A DNA stretch of 10,050 nucleotides from NCBI GenBank assembly GCA_015061765.1, contig SUVZ01000112.1:1-10050 (forward strand), given 5' to 3'. The position numbers and the translations under genes were made by a program. Every line of letters starts with the position of its first letter. Position 1 is the first letter of the stretch. This document shows, piece by piece, positions 1 through 7,862 of this stretch. The notes under the pieces were generated by a model. That model was not told the DNA's origin and ran no database searches. It was given only the letters and a program-made list of their open reading frames with translations. Source of the DNA: Lentisphaerota bacterium (GTDB lineage: Bacteria; Verrucomicrobiota; Kiritimatiellia; RFP12; UBA1067).

Positions 1-960
1 AACAACACACCGCCTGCGATTGCTGCATTCAATGTTCGGAGCGCGAAAATCCTCAAGAGGTACATGCCAAATTGCCGGATACACGGACTCTCGCTCGCGA
101 ATCCGAATCCCAAACTGATGGAGGAATGCATCAAGCCGATGGGTGACGATGTGAAACTTTTTGACACTTTCATTTATCATGGATACGTCCCTAATCCTGA
201 TATTTCGTATCAGACAGACGCTGCGCGCAAGGCTGTTCTCGCGACATATGCGCCGCATGCAAAGCTTCGCCAGGGCGAAAACGGAGCACCCAGCGAATTC
301 CTTTCTTGCTTTGCGCTCAAGTATATATCCTGGAGCGAGTTGAGCCAGGCGAAATACGATCTGCGCCGGGCGCTCGGCGATCTCGGACACGATCTGGAGT
401 CGGGACTCTTCTGCATCGTGGACATAAACTATGCGCCGCCGACGTACCCGGTGCCGTTCTGCAACCGCAAAGGGTATCTGCGGCTTAATTCCAAGAACGA
501 TATCATTCAGGTGAAACGCGCATATTACGCGATTCAGAACATGGTATCGGTATTCAATTCCAACCTTACGCGCGTTTCTAAAAAGAAGGTTTCGGTAACC
601 GATCCTGCAATCGCGCTCTTTGAGTACCAAACGTGCAAGGGAGAACCGCTTTTCGTCTTCTGGGAAAAAGGGGAGATGATATGCACGAAGCGTGAAGGAG
701 GGGTGCGAACTGATTATGATGCCATAATTGATCCTCAAACCGGCAAGCCGGGTGATTCGCTGACAACGCGTGAGCACATCTTCGAATGGGGTGGACGGAT
801 ACTCAAAGATCCGGTATGGGTTGATCTCGTCACCGGCTGGGTCTATGAGATTCCGGCGGAGAATCAGATACGGCATGCCGACGGCATCACCTTCGTGCGG
901 ATACCCGTCTACGATTCGCCATGCTTCGTGACTGAACGCGCGGCACTTGATCTGCTTTAA
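1..960 (+). CDS. Clan GH-A-like glycoside hydrolase, C-terminal part (5'-truncated by window)
   Basis: The reading frame is open from base 1, so the gene starts upstream; the first in-window ATG (64) is internal and has no ribosome binding site. The visible 319 residues resemble the end of a (beta/alpha)8 glycosidase followed by a beta-sandwich. The segment LRQGENGAPSE (about residues 90-100 of the fragment) puts a glutamate, E93, at a strand end, where a GH-A catalytic acid would lie. A VDINY strand end follows, then a helix with KRAYYAIQNM, which resembles the conserved 'K-x-A-Y-Y-x-x-Q' helix of GH39/GH5/GH30-like enzymes. The last 130 residues look beta-rich, as in the accessory C-terminal domain of such enzymes. 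It is followed after 23 nt by the GH28-esterase gene, suggesting a shared role in plant polysaccharide breakdown. Family number and substrate cannot be given, and the N-terminal half and any signal peptide lie outside. Confidence is good that this is a real gene and moderate for glycoside hydrolase. Confidence 0.72.
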   Translation, partial: NNTPPAIAAFNVRSAKILKRYMPNCRIHGLSLANPNPKLMEECIKPMGDDVKLFDTFIYHGYVPNPDISYQTDAARKAVLATYAPHAKLRQGENGAPSEFLSCFALKYISWSELSQAKYDLRRALGDLGHDLESGLFCIVDINYAPPTYPVPFCNRKGYLRLNSKNDIIQVKRAYYAIQNMVSVFNSNLTRVSKKKVSVTDPAIALFEYQTCKGEPLFVFWEKGEMICTKREGGVRTDYDAIIDPQTGKPGDSLTTREHIFEWGGRILKDPVWVDLVTGWVYEIPAENQIRHADGITFVRIPVYDSPCFVTERAALDLL

Positions 961-983
961 TCCATTCAGGAGAACTTAAAATT

Positions 984-3374
984 ATGAACTGTCTGAAGAT
1001 ACGGAACCTGCTTTATTGCGCACTTGCGGTCATTCCGGCCATCGGCTTGGCCGGTCTTGGCGATATCCAGTCGCGCATCGACGAGCAGGTCAAGGCGGGC
1101 GGTGGCAGGGTGACGATTTCGGCCGGAACATGGGTTACAGGGCCCATAAGACTAGCGAGCAACATCGAACTGCATCTTGAAAAGGGTGCAGTGCTGGAAT
1201 TTCCCGATTCGCCGGAACTGTATTGGGATGAAGCTTCCGCCACGATGCGCCCGCTCGTGGGTGCGCTTTGCTCGACGAACGTATCGGTCACCGGAAGCGG
1301 AACGTTTTTGGCCCGCGCCGATTATTGGCACGGGGAAGCAATCAGGTGCAAAGTCGAAAAGATTCCCCGTCCGAGATTCATCCAGTTTCAGGATTGCAGG
1401 GATGTGCGCCTTGAAGGTTTCCGTGTGCGCAATTCTCCATCCTGGACCGTTCACATGCTTTGTTCGGACAATGTCGTCATCCGCGGTCTGGATATGCGCA
1501 GCTGCGGCTACAACAATGACGGTATCGACCTGGAGTCGGTGCAGGGTGCGGTTGTCGAGGATTGCTACATTGACGCCGGTGACGACGCCATCTGCATGAA
1601 GAGCGGTAAAAACGAGGTGGGGCGTCTGCGTGCGCGTCCGACCAAGGATGTTCTGGTCCGCAACTGCACCGTGGTCAACGGGCATACGCTTCTCGGTGTC
1701 GGCAGTGAACTTTCCGGCGGCATTGAAAACATCCGTCTTGAAAACTGCAAGGTATTGGGAGAGGTCTGGCGCGTTCTTCTCATCAAGACTAATTACGAAC
1801 GCGGTGGCTATGCCCGGAACATCACGGTAAAGGGAGTTAAGGCCGCTCGTGCTAAGTGTGCCATATTTGAAATTACAAACGGCTATTCCCGCTGGAGGAA
1901 CCGTGAGAAAAAGTATCATACCGAAATCGAGAATGTGACGGTTGAGGATGTCGTGTGTGAAGAGGCGTGGAGGGCGTACGAGCTTGTCGGAGACCCGGAA
2001 ATGCCGGCGAAGAATATCACCGTAAGAAACTGTGAGCTGAAGTATGCTTCACGCGGCGATTCGATTGCCAAAAACATCGAAGGTTTGGTTGTTGAGAATG
2101 TCCGTTCGAAAGCTGATGAGTTTTCGGTCTGGTGCGATGACCCCGATTCACTTTATGAGTGCGGTGCAAAGGCGGTGTTCAATGTGCATTCAGCGCTCAC
2201 GAACGGAATCGCGCATGTCCGGCTCGACAATTTCGGCAGCAAGGTCCTGCGCGAGTTCGATGTCGATCTTTCCAAGACGCGCGACTTTACCGTGGAGGGC
2301 GGACGCGACATCCCTGGCTTCCTGCTTTTGACCGTAACCTGCGGAAAAACCGTCAAACGCTGGGGCGCGGCATTTTCTCCGGCGAAGATTTCCGGCGGCA
2401 CTCCGCGTCCTGATGACTTTGTAAAGTTCTGGTACGACGCTGTTCGCGATTACGACCGCAAGGTGCGCGAGGATGTCAAGCTCGAGCGTGTCGATTCCCT
2501 TTCCACCAACGGATGCGATGTTTATATGCTCTCGCTAAGCGATCCCAAGGGGAGGAAAGTTTACGGCTTTCTGAAGGAGCCGTCCGGCGATACAACCGCT
2601 CCGTATCCGGTGCATGTCACCATCCCCGGGGCGGGGCCATCGTCCGGTACGCCGGCTTGGAAAGGCGGCAGGAAGAATATCGAACTCATGATGAACGTCC
2701 ATTACTACCGGCCGGTGCTGGGCGAGGCGAAGCGCGGCAAAGTGCACAACGCATTGCAGAAGGAGGAGGACGAATACTACAACGGGCTGTATCCGGTGGC
2801 CAGGAATCCGCGCTATACGCTGTCGGGCATTGCATCAAGCCGCGAGGATTATTTCTACTACGGCGCAATCCTTGCAATCAACCGGGCGGTGAACTGGCTT
2901 CGCCGTCGGCCGAACGTCAATCCCGGTGAATTCACATATTCCGGCGGCAGTCAGGGAGGGGGAATGGGCTTGGCGCTGGTGGCAATCAATGGCAAATTCA
3001 AGAAGGCGATGTTTGGAGTTCCAGCGCTTACTGCCCATCTGTGCCATCTGATCGATGGACGCGAAGCCGGATGGCCGCGTCTTGTGGAATCGCAGAAGCC
3101 GGAGAACCAGGCCGCCGCCATACGCAACGCTCCGTATTTCGATGGGGTGAACTTCGCATCCATGATTACCTGTCCGGTCGCGTTTTCGGTCGGATACACG
3201 GATACCGTCGCTCCGCCTCACGCCGGATACGCCGCCTTCAATGCCTGCCCGTCAAGGGACAAAGCGATGTTCGGCAGCGTCGGGTTCGGACACAAAATAA
3301 GCCCGGTCGATTCCGCCAGAATGCGGACATGGCTGGAGAACTGCGGAAAGGGAATGAAAATGCTTCGTGACTGA
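984..3374 (+). CDS. Secreted GH28 polygalacturonase-like / AXE1 (CE7-type) acetyl esterase fusion
   Basis: The product has 796 residues. The start is supported by AGGAGAA at 968-974. Residues 1-24 look like a signal peptide (LLYCALAVIPAIGLAG), so export is likely. Residues about 25-360 form a GH28 right-handed beta-helix with NND (177-179, family NTD), GDD (199-201) and NGH (232-234, the histidine motif), followed by GVGSE. The family RIK motif reads LIK (266-268), so the usual arginine is leucine. GH28 enzymes hydrolyse galacturonan-type pectin by inversion. Residues about 475-790 are an AXE1/acetyl xylan esterase alpha/beta hydrolase: RPDDFVKFW entry, GGSQGG nucleophile elbow (S656), GYTDTVAPP (D740) and GFGHK (H770), a complete Ser-Asp-His triad. 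Residues 360-475 are an unassigned linker or small domain. A protein joining depolymerase and deacetylase would suit acetylated pectin; that substrate is inferred. Bacterial GH28 and CE7 proteins are usually separate, each about 320-500 residues. Confidence 0.9.
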   Translation: MNCLKIRNLLYCALAVIPAIGLAGLGDIQSRIDEQVKAGGGRVTISAGTWVTGPIRLASNIELHLEKGAVLEFPDSPELYWDEASATMRPLVGALCSTNVSVTGSGTFLARADYWHGEAIRCKVEKIPRPRFIQFQDCRDVRLEGFRVRNSPSWTVHMLCSDNVVIRGLDMRSCGYNNDGIDLESVQGAVVEDCYIDAGDDAICMKSGKNEVGRLRARPTKDVLVRNCTVVNGHTLLGVGSELSGGIENIRLENCKVLGEVWRVLLIKTNYERGGYARNITVKGVKAARAKCAIFEITNGYSRWRNREKKYHTEIENVTVEDVVCEEAWRAYELVGDPEMPAKNITVRNCELKYASRGDSIAKNIEGLVVENVRSKADEFSVWCDDPDSLYECGAKAVFNVHSALTNGIAHVRLDNFGSKVLREFDVDLSKTRDFTVEGGRDIPGFLLLTVTCGKTVKRWGAAFSPAKISGGTPRPDDFVKFWYDAVRDYDRKVREDVKLERVDSLSTNGCDVYMLSLSDPKGRKVYGFLKEPSGDTTAPYPVHVTIPGAGPSSGTPAWKGGRKNIELMMNVHYYRPVLGEAKRGKVHNALQKEEDEYYNGLYPVARNPRYTLSGIASSREDYFYYGAILAINRAVNWLRRRPNVNPGEFTYSGGSQGGGMGLALVAINGKFKKAMFGVPALTAHLCHLIDGREAGWPRLVESQKPENQAAAIRNAPYFDGVNFASMITCPVAFSVGYTDTVAPPHAGYAAFNACPSRDKAMFGSVGFGHKISPVDSARMRTWLENCGKGMKMLRD

Positions 3375-3396
3375 CATTTGCAGGTCTGTTCAAGAG

Positions 3397-3404
3397 AAAG
3401 GAAG
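3397..3404 (+). promoter_or_regulatory. Shine-Dalgarno site fixing the DUF4838 start
   Basis: AAAGGAAG lies 3 nt before ATG 3408 and 6 nt before ATG 3411. It favours one of these over the in-frame TTG at 3378, which would overlay this site and add ten charged residues in front of the signal peptide. Confidence 0.7.
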
Positions 3405-3407
3405 ATT

Positions 3408-5312
3408 ATGATGAATGTGAATAATGTTGTTTTTGCAGCGGTTACAGTTGCAATCTTGTGGGGACACACAGAGGCTCTTGCGGATGCGCCGAGAGACTTG
3501 TTCCGCGTTGATCTGCGGACTGCCCGTGTGGTGTGCTGCAACACCAACGACGCGGATTCGGTCATGGCTGCGGCGGAACTGGAAAAGCATCTGAATCTGG
3601 TGGCCGGAGAACGCACGCCGCAAGCCGACGGATTCGTGTTTGCCGTGGGCGAGAAGCCGTCGGATGCGCCGCTGCCGAAAGTGTTTGAGTCTTGCGCACG
3701 GGTCAGTGGAAAGCGTCTCTGCTTTTGGGGAGAGGCGGCGGAACATGGGGTTGAGCGCAGCCGCGGACCGCTGTTCGCCGTGTATGAATTCCTCGACAGG
3801 AAACTTGGCATAAAGTGGACTTTCCCCGGCGATGAGAATACCGTGTTTCAGCCGCAGAAGGAAATGCAGCTTCAGGAAGGCGAGAGCTGGAGTTTCACGC
3901 CTCCGTTTGAAGTATGCTCGTTTAAGTCGTATCCCGGCGCCTTCAAGAGGTATTGGAAGTGCCCTACCATCAAGGAGTTCAGGATATCGCGCAAGGATTT
4001 CGCGGCAGACCGCGCCGCAATGGAATTATGGTATCTGCGTATGCGTCTCGCATCCCGGAATCGTCATGATTCAGGGCATAATTTCACTGGCTGGCAAAGC
4101 CGGTTTCTCAAGGATCATCCTGAATGGTTTGCATATATTGAACATCCCGACCTCGTACGCGACGGCAAGCCGGGGCGCGGAGTCAAGGATTCTCAGGCCC
4201 GGCGCATACATGGATGCTATTCATGCCCCACTCTTCCGCAGGCCGTTGTTGATGACTGGGTGGCCAAAGGTGCGCCGCGGCGTATGAACCTCTGCCTGAA
4301 TGATGGTGGTCATGCATTCTGCCGCTGTCCTGAATGCATGAAGCTGGATGTGCCTATGGAGGGTGAAGTTTTCGGGGATCATCTTACAGACCGTGTATTG
4401 TATTTTTACAACAAGGTCGTTCCATTGGCGCTTAAAGTGCGTCCTGACGTGGATGTGTGCGCCTACATTTACAGTATGTACCACAAGCCGCCGCGTCGCG
4501 AAAAGCTCCTCTATGGAGATCACATGACGATATCCTACGTGGCGCCATTTTTGGAGAAGGAAGAGATCCTTAAGCAGCTTGAGCAGTGGTATGCCGCCGG
4601 GTTGCGCCGATTCTATCTGAGACCTAATTACATGTGCTACGATGCCGTATTCCCTCGCGGACTTGAACGCTACCTCTTCGACAATTTCAAGATGGCGGTA
4701 AAATTCGGCGCCATAGGTGTGATGTATGACGGAACGCCCCGTCCGGTCACAGATCTCGAGTACTATACCATCTGTTCCCTGTCTCAGCGACCAGATCGGG
4801 AATTCGATGAAATCCTGGATGAATTTCTCACCCGTTTCGGCGCTGCGGCACCCGAGGCCAAGGCGTACTTTGCGCATGTTCGAGCCCGGTCAAGTGCGAT
4901 TTTGGCTGCTACGCAATCCCTTCGAAAGTTGAATGTGCGTAATATGCTTGACGACAGCGAACTTAGCAAATTCGCCGCCGGCGGACATACGCTTGCCGAT
5001 CTGGAGGCTGAACTTGCCATTCTCAAACCGGGTTTGGAAAAGACGCTTGCGCCGGCCGATGCCTTACGCTTCAAACGTCTCGTGCTGCGCGCCGAGAATT
5101 CGGTTCTTACATTCCGCTTCCTTCTGGCCGGCATGGGGAAGGACGATGCCGCTTTTCAGGCGGCGGCGGACAGGCTTTTCGCGTTTCGTCTCGCCAATCT
5201 GAACGATTTGGGCCGTGATGAGGGGCAGCGTTGGACATCGCTTAGGAATTTCGAGCGTCCGTTGTGGGAGCGTTCATCCCATAAACCACCAAAACTGCCG
5301 CCGAAACGATAA
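3408..5312 (+). CDS. Secreted DUF4838 (GH20/GH67-like fold) protein
   Basis: The frame extends to a TTG at 3378, but the purine-rich site before ATG 3408 and the signal peptide that follows favour 3408, giving 634 residues. Residues 1-25 form a signal peptide ending ALA. Residues about 45-125 resemble the N-terminal alpha/beta domain of GH20/GH67-type enzymes (AAAELEKHLN, then FVFAVGEKP). Residues about 225-445 match DUF4838 (PF16126): HPEWFAYIE, then NLCLNDGGHAFCRCPECMK (294-312) with an N-D-G-G turn and a Cys-x-Cys-x-x-Cys cluster, then a TDRVLYFYNKV helix and strands running to MYDGTPRP (from 439). A helical C-terminal part follows, with a typical 'D-E-I-L-D-E-F' segment. The family is often encoded beside glycosidases in Bacteroidota, Planctomycetota and Verrucomicrobiota. 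I know of no established reaction for it; a glycosidase, perhaps acting on acidic sugars, is inferred from the fold. The gene is third in the same-strand cluster. Confidence 0.87.
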   Translation: MMNVNNVVFAAVTVAILWGHTEALADAPRDLFRVDLRTARVVCCNTNDADSVMAAAELEKHLNLVAGERTPQADGFVFAVGEKPSDAPLPKVFESCARVSGKRLCFWGEAAEHGVERSRGPLFAVYEFLDRKLGIKWTFPGDENTVFQPQKEMQLQEGESWSFTPPFEVCSFKSYPGAFKRYWKCPTIKEFRISRKDFAADRAAMELWYLRMRLASRNRHDSGHNFTGWQSRFLKDHPEWFAYIEHPDLVRDGKPGRGVKDSQARRIHGCYSCPTLPQAVVDDWVAKGAPRRMNLCLNDGGHAFCRCPECMKLDVPMEGEVFGDHLTDRVLYFYNKVVPLALKVRPDVDVCAYIYSMYHKPPRREKLLYGDHMTISYVAPFLEKEEILKQLEQWYAAGLRRFYLRPNYMCYDAVFPRGLERYLFDNFKMAVKFGAIGVMYDGTPRPVTDLEYYTICSLSQRPDREFDEILDEFLTRFGAAAPEAKAYFAHVRARSSAILAATQSLRKLNVRNMLDDSELSKFAAGGHTLADLEAELAILKPGLEKTLAPADALRFKRLVLRAENSVLTFRFLLAGMGKDDAAFQAAADRLFAFRLANLNDLGRDEGQRWTSLRNFERPLWERSSHKPPKLPPKR

Positions 5313-5335
5313 ACTCTACTGAAAGGAGAAAAGCA

Positions 5336-7651
5336 ATGATGAATAAATTAAGAAACGTTGTTCTGATCTTCGCTGCGATAATGCCGATGATCAGTATTTC
5401 GGCAGAACTTCCAGACGGGTATTTTGCCGTAGATTATATTGAGGCAACCGGTACTCAGTACATTGATACTGGATTGCCGGCGGTTAGCAAGCGTTGTGCC
5501 AAAGGTGTATTTTCATTTCCGACTTTCCCTGCTGAAAATGAATGGTGGGGTATTCTATCCGCTTCAGACGATACAACAAATGCAGATGGTGAAGTTGAGC
5601 CTTATTATTATTCCATGTTAGGAATTATGTATTATGGCGATAAGCAGGCACAATTGGTCATTCCGGGTTTCTCGACCCCGGTTGGAATAGGGAGTAGGTG
5701 TTTTGTAACTACGTTCGACGATAAATATTATTGCGCCGGTTCTTATTTCGACAGAGCATATCGAGGATATTTTTGCACTAATTTGAATACGAATGTTGGT
5801 GATGGGTACAACTCAAGCAGCAGTAATAATAAATCCTTCAATGATAGAAATTTTTACCTGTTTGCCAACAACAATAAAGGCATCCCGACTAATTTTGCAA
5901 AAGCAAGATTGTATTCATTGTCGATTAGCCGTATAACAATAAGGTATTTTATGGATGAAGGTACACAGCTCCGAAACTATATGCCAGCCTATCGCGCGGC
6001 TGATGCAGCGTATGGACTGTACGACACCGTTGCCGGAGAATTCAAGAAATCTGAGGGCAGTGAACCTTTCTTGGGACCGGCAGTTATTGATATAGGCGAT
6101 TTTGATGAAAACGGATATGATTGTCAATTTACCGGATGCGCTCCGGGCGTTTCAAAGCCGGAAATCGGCATGAAAATCGTCATCTCGCGTCGCTCTGGTG
6201 CGGTCAGGCATTATGGGGTGGTGGCAAACGGTGTCACCAATATGCTGGACGGTGCGGCATTTGAGTATGAGGTGACGGCGGAAAATGTGAATTCATCGTT
6301 TAGAGTGGTGCCGTGCGTCGATAACAACTGGTATGTCTGTAATGATACGGGAAGTGACAGCAATTCAGGATTCTTAAGAACAACTCCCAAGAAGACATTG
6401 GCGGCAATCCTTACGGTCGCCACCAATGCCGGAGATGTGGTGCATGCCGCTGCAGGAACTTATGCATCCGGCGAAATTGAATATGATCAGGAAGCGTATA
6501 AGAACAAGTACAATGATGCCAGCTTCGGTTCCGATCCGGTGCGTTGTGAAATCGCGTCCAACGTTCGTCTCGTAGGTGATGCCGGTGCCGAGGCGACGAT
6601 TCTTGACGGAAGCGGGACCCATCGTGGCGTTCTGCTCAATCCTGGCGCGGTGATTCAAGGGTTCACGATTCAGAATTGCAAGGCCACCATATACGGTAGT
6701 GCAGTTTATGGGTTTAACGATAAAGACGTTGTAGCGGATTGCATTATAAAGAATAATCAATCTCTTCGTTTTACGGTTTATAAGATAAATGCAATTTTTC
6801 GGTCGAAGTTCTACTCGAATAGAGCGGAAACTTATGCCCCAGTCGGCTCTGGCATAAGTCTTTATAACTGCCTGATTGGTGAAGGGCACAGTGGAGATTA
6901 TTGTCTTTATCAGCAATGCTATATCTATAATTGCACGATTGTGGGAACGCTTGCGGCAGCACGTAAATGGGTACAGTTCAGGAATTGCTTAGTTGTGCCT
7001 CAAGGACGTAACAGTAGTGATAAGTGCTATTGGTGGAATTCGAGTTATGTCGGAGATCAAAATTCCGCCGATGTCTTCTATGAAAACTGCAAGCAAGTAT
7101 CCACTGATGAAATGCAGTTTGTCGATTCTGTAGATGCTGTTCCCGTTATCGGGGCTAATTACGGGATCGACCGTGGCGATTATGGACTTTATCTTACAAA
7201 TTATCCGTCAGCGCTTGATCCGCTGCCGAACGGCATCAACTGTGATCTCTTGGGGAATCCGCGAGTTTTCAACGGCACGATCGACCAAGGGTGCGTCGAG
7301 GCGGACTGGAGAGGACTGTACGCGGAAAAGATAGGAAGCTTCTTTGCCGTTGAGTCTGCATCATCAAACGTGGTATCGGCCTTATCGTCGGAGAGCGTCA
7401 GGTTGTATCCCGGGGAAAGCCTTTCAGGCGTGTTGCGTCCAAACGTCAAGAAAACGTTCTTCTTCACAGTTTCCGGCACGGGCGTATTGACGGTGAATGT
7501 GGATGGCGTCATACATGAGTTTTCCGGCGAGGGCGGCAAATCGCTGTTCGTTAATGGCGTCAGGAACGTGTTGTTTTCATACGCTGGGAATGATGGATTT
7601 GTCGACATCCTGCGAAGTCAGGGCGGCGGATTGCTGATTACAATCAAATAG
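5336..7651 (+). CDS. Secreted parallel beta-helix protein with choice-of-anchor-Q-like motif
   Basis: The product has 771 residues. AAAGGAGA at 5322-5329 supports ATG 5336 (or 5339). Residues 1-23 are a signal peptide ending SISA. Residues about 24-245 form a LamG/concanavalin-like beta-sandwich module: it opens with DYIEATGTQYIDTG (33-46) and closes with RNYMPAYRAADAAYGLYDTVAGEF, a combination seen repeatedly in PVC-group secreted proteins and some phage proteins. Residues about 250-330 look like a small beta domain. From W332, YVCNDTGSDSNSG followed by KKTLAAIL and AAGTYASGE is the entry of a right-handed parallel beta-helix, running to about 630. LLGNPRVFNGTIDQGCVEADW (638-658) resembles the end motif of choice-of-anchor-Q proteins. 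The last 110 residues match nothing I recognise. No catalytic residues are evident, so glycan binding, adhesion or lyase activity are all possible. The N-terminal and central parts are visibly AT-richer than the neighbouring genes. Confidence 0.85.
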   Translation: MMNKLRNVVLIFAAIMPMISISAELPDGYFAVDYIEATGTQYIDTGLPAVSKRCAKGVFSFPTFPAENEWWGILSASDDTTNADGEVEPYYYSMLGIMYYGDKQAQLVIPGFSTPVGIGSRCFVTTFDDKYYCAGSYFDRAYRGYFCTNLNTNVGDGYNSSSSNNKSFNDRNFYLFANNNKGIPTNFAKARLYSLSISRITIRYFMDEGTQLRNYMPAYRAADAAYGLYDTVAGEFKKSEGSEPFLGPAVIDIGDFDENGYDCQFTGCAPGVSKPEIGMKIVISRRSGAVRHYGVVANGVTNMLDGAAFEYEVTAENVNSSFRVVPCVDNNWYVCNDTGSDSNSGFLRTTPKKTLAAILTVATNAGDVVHAAAGTYASGEIEYDQEAYKNKYNDASFGSDPVRCEIASNVRLVGDAGAEATILDGSGTHRGVLLNPGAVIQGFTIQNCKATIYGSAVYGFNDKDVVADCIIKNNQSLRFTVYKINAIFRSKFYSNRAETYAPVGSGISLYNCLIGEGHSGDYCLYQQCYIYNCTIVGTLAAARKWVQFRNCLVVPQGRNSSDKCYWWNSSYVGDQNSADVFYENCKQVSTDEMQFVDSVDAVPVIGANYGIDRGDYGLYLTNYPSALDPLPNGINCDLLGNPRVFNGTIDQGCVEADWRGLYAEKIGSFFAVESASSNVVSALSSESVRLYPGESLSGVLRPNVKKTFFFTVSGTGVLTVNVDGVIHEFSGEGGKSLFVNGVRNVLFSYAGNDGFVDILRSQGGGLLITIK

Positions 7652-7674
7652 AACCGAAAAACAATAAACAGAAG

Positions 7675-7704
7675 CACAGCTATCCCGTCTATGGGATAGC
7701 AGTG
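7675..7704 (+). terminator. Strong hairpin after the polysaccharide cluster (possible terminator)
   Basis: GCTATCCC (7679-7686) pairs perfectly with GGGATAGC (7693-7700) around the loop GTCTAT. After an A-A mismatch, CAC (7675-7677) pairs with GTG (7702-7704), giving 11 pairs in all. It begins 24 nt after the stop at 7651, a natural place for transcript ending or 3'-end protection. There is no T-run downstream on the plus strand (ATAACGACAAAG follows), so it is not a classic intrinsic terminator in this direction. On the minus strand it is followed by a T-richer stretch, but no minus-strand gene is present to terminate. Confidence 0.45.
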
Positions 7705-7755
7705 ATAACGACAAAGAAAGAGTTTGCTTATGGAGCTTGTGGGGACCTACTTGCG

Positions 7756-7818
7756 ATGGTGAAAATCTTTGGTGAACAGGTGGCTGTTTTGAGAGATATG
7801 GTTACTTGGCGGAGGTGA
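7756..7818 (+). CDS. Very short ORF, 20 codons, doubtful
   Basis: The ORF reads MVKIFGEQVAVLRDMVTWRR and is amphipathic-looking. There is no convincing ribosome binding site and no recognised family. It could be a decayed gene fragment or chance; it is listed because it lies in otherwise unexplained sequence. Confidence 0.12.
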   Translation: MVKIFGEQVAVLRDMVTWRR

Positions 7819-7862
7819 AGATTTAGTTGGAGTTTCGAACTTACAAAGCAAGGAAACGAAAC

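Noticed and set aside
1152..1919. Minus-strand ORF of 255 codons opposite the GH28 domain
   Set aside because: It lies wholly antisense to a well-supported enzyme gene with clear motifs, its product resembles no family, and long antisense ORFs are expected in GC-rich codon contexts.
3378..3407. Upstream TTG start for the DUF4838 gene
   Set aside because: It would place ten charged residues before the signal peptide and covers the Shine-Dalgarno site used by ATG 3408.
4221..4877. Minus-strand ORF of 218 codons opposite the DUF4838 gene
   Set aside because: Fully overlapped by the conserved DUF4838 core on the plus strand; no ribosome site or recognisable product.
7679..7700. Classic rho-independent terminator on the plus strand
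   Set aside because: The stem is good but the expected T-run is absent downstream, so it is only called a possible terminator.
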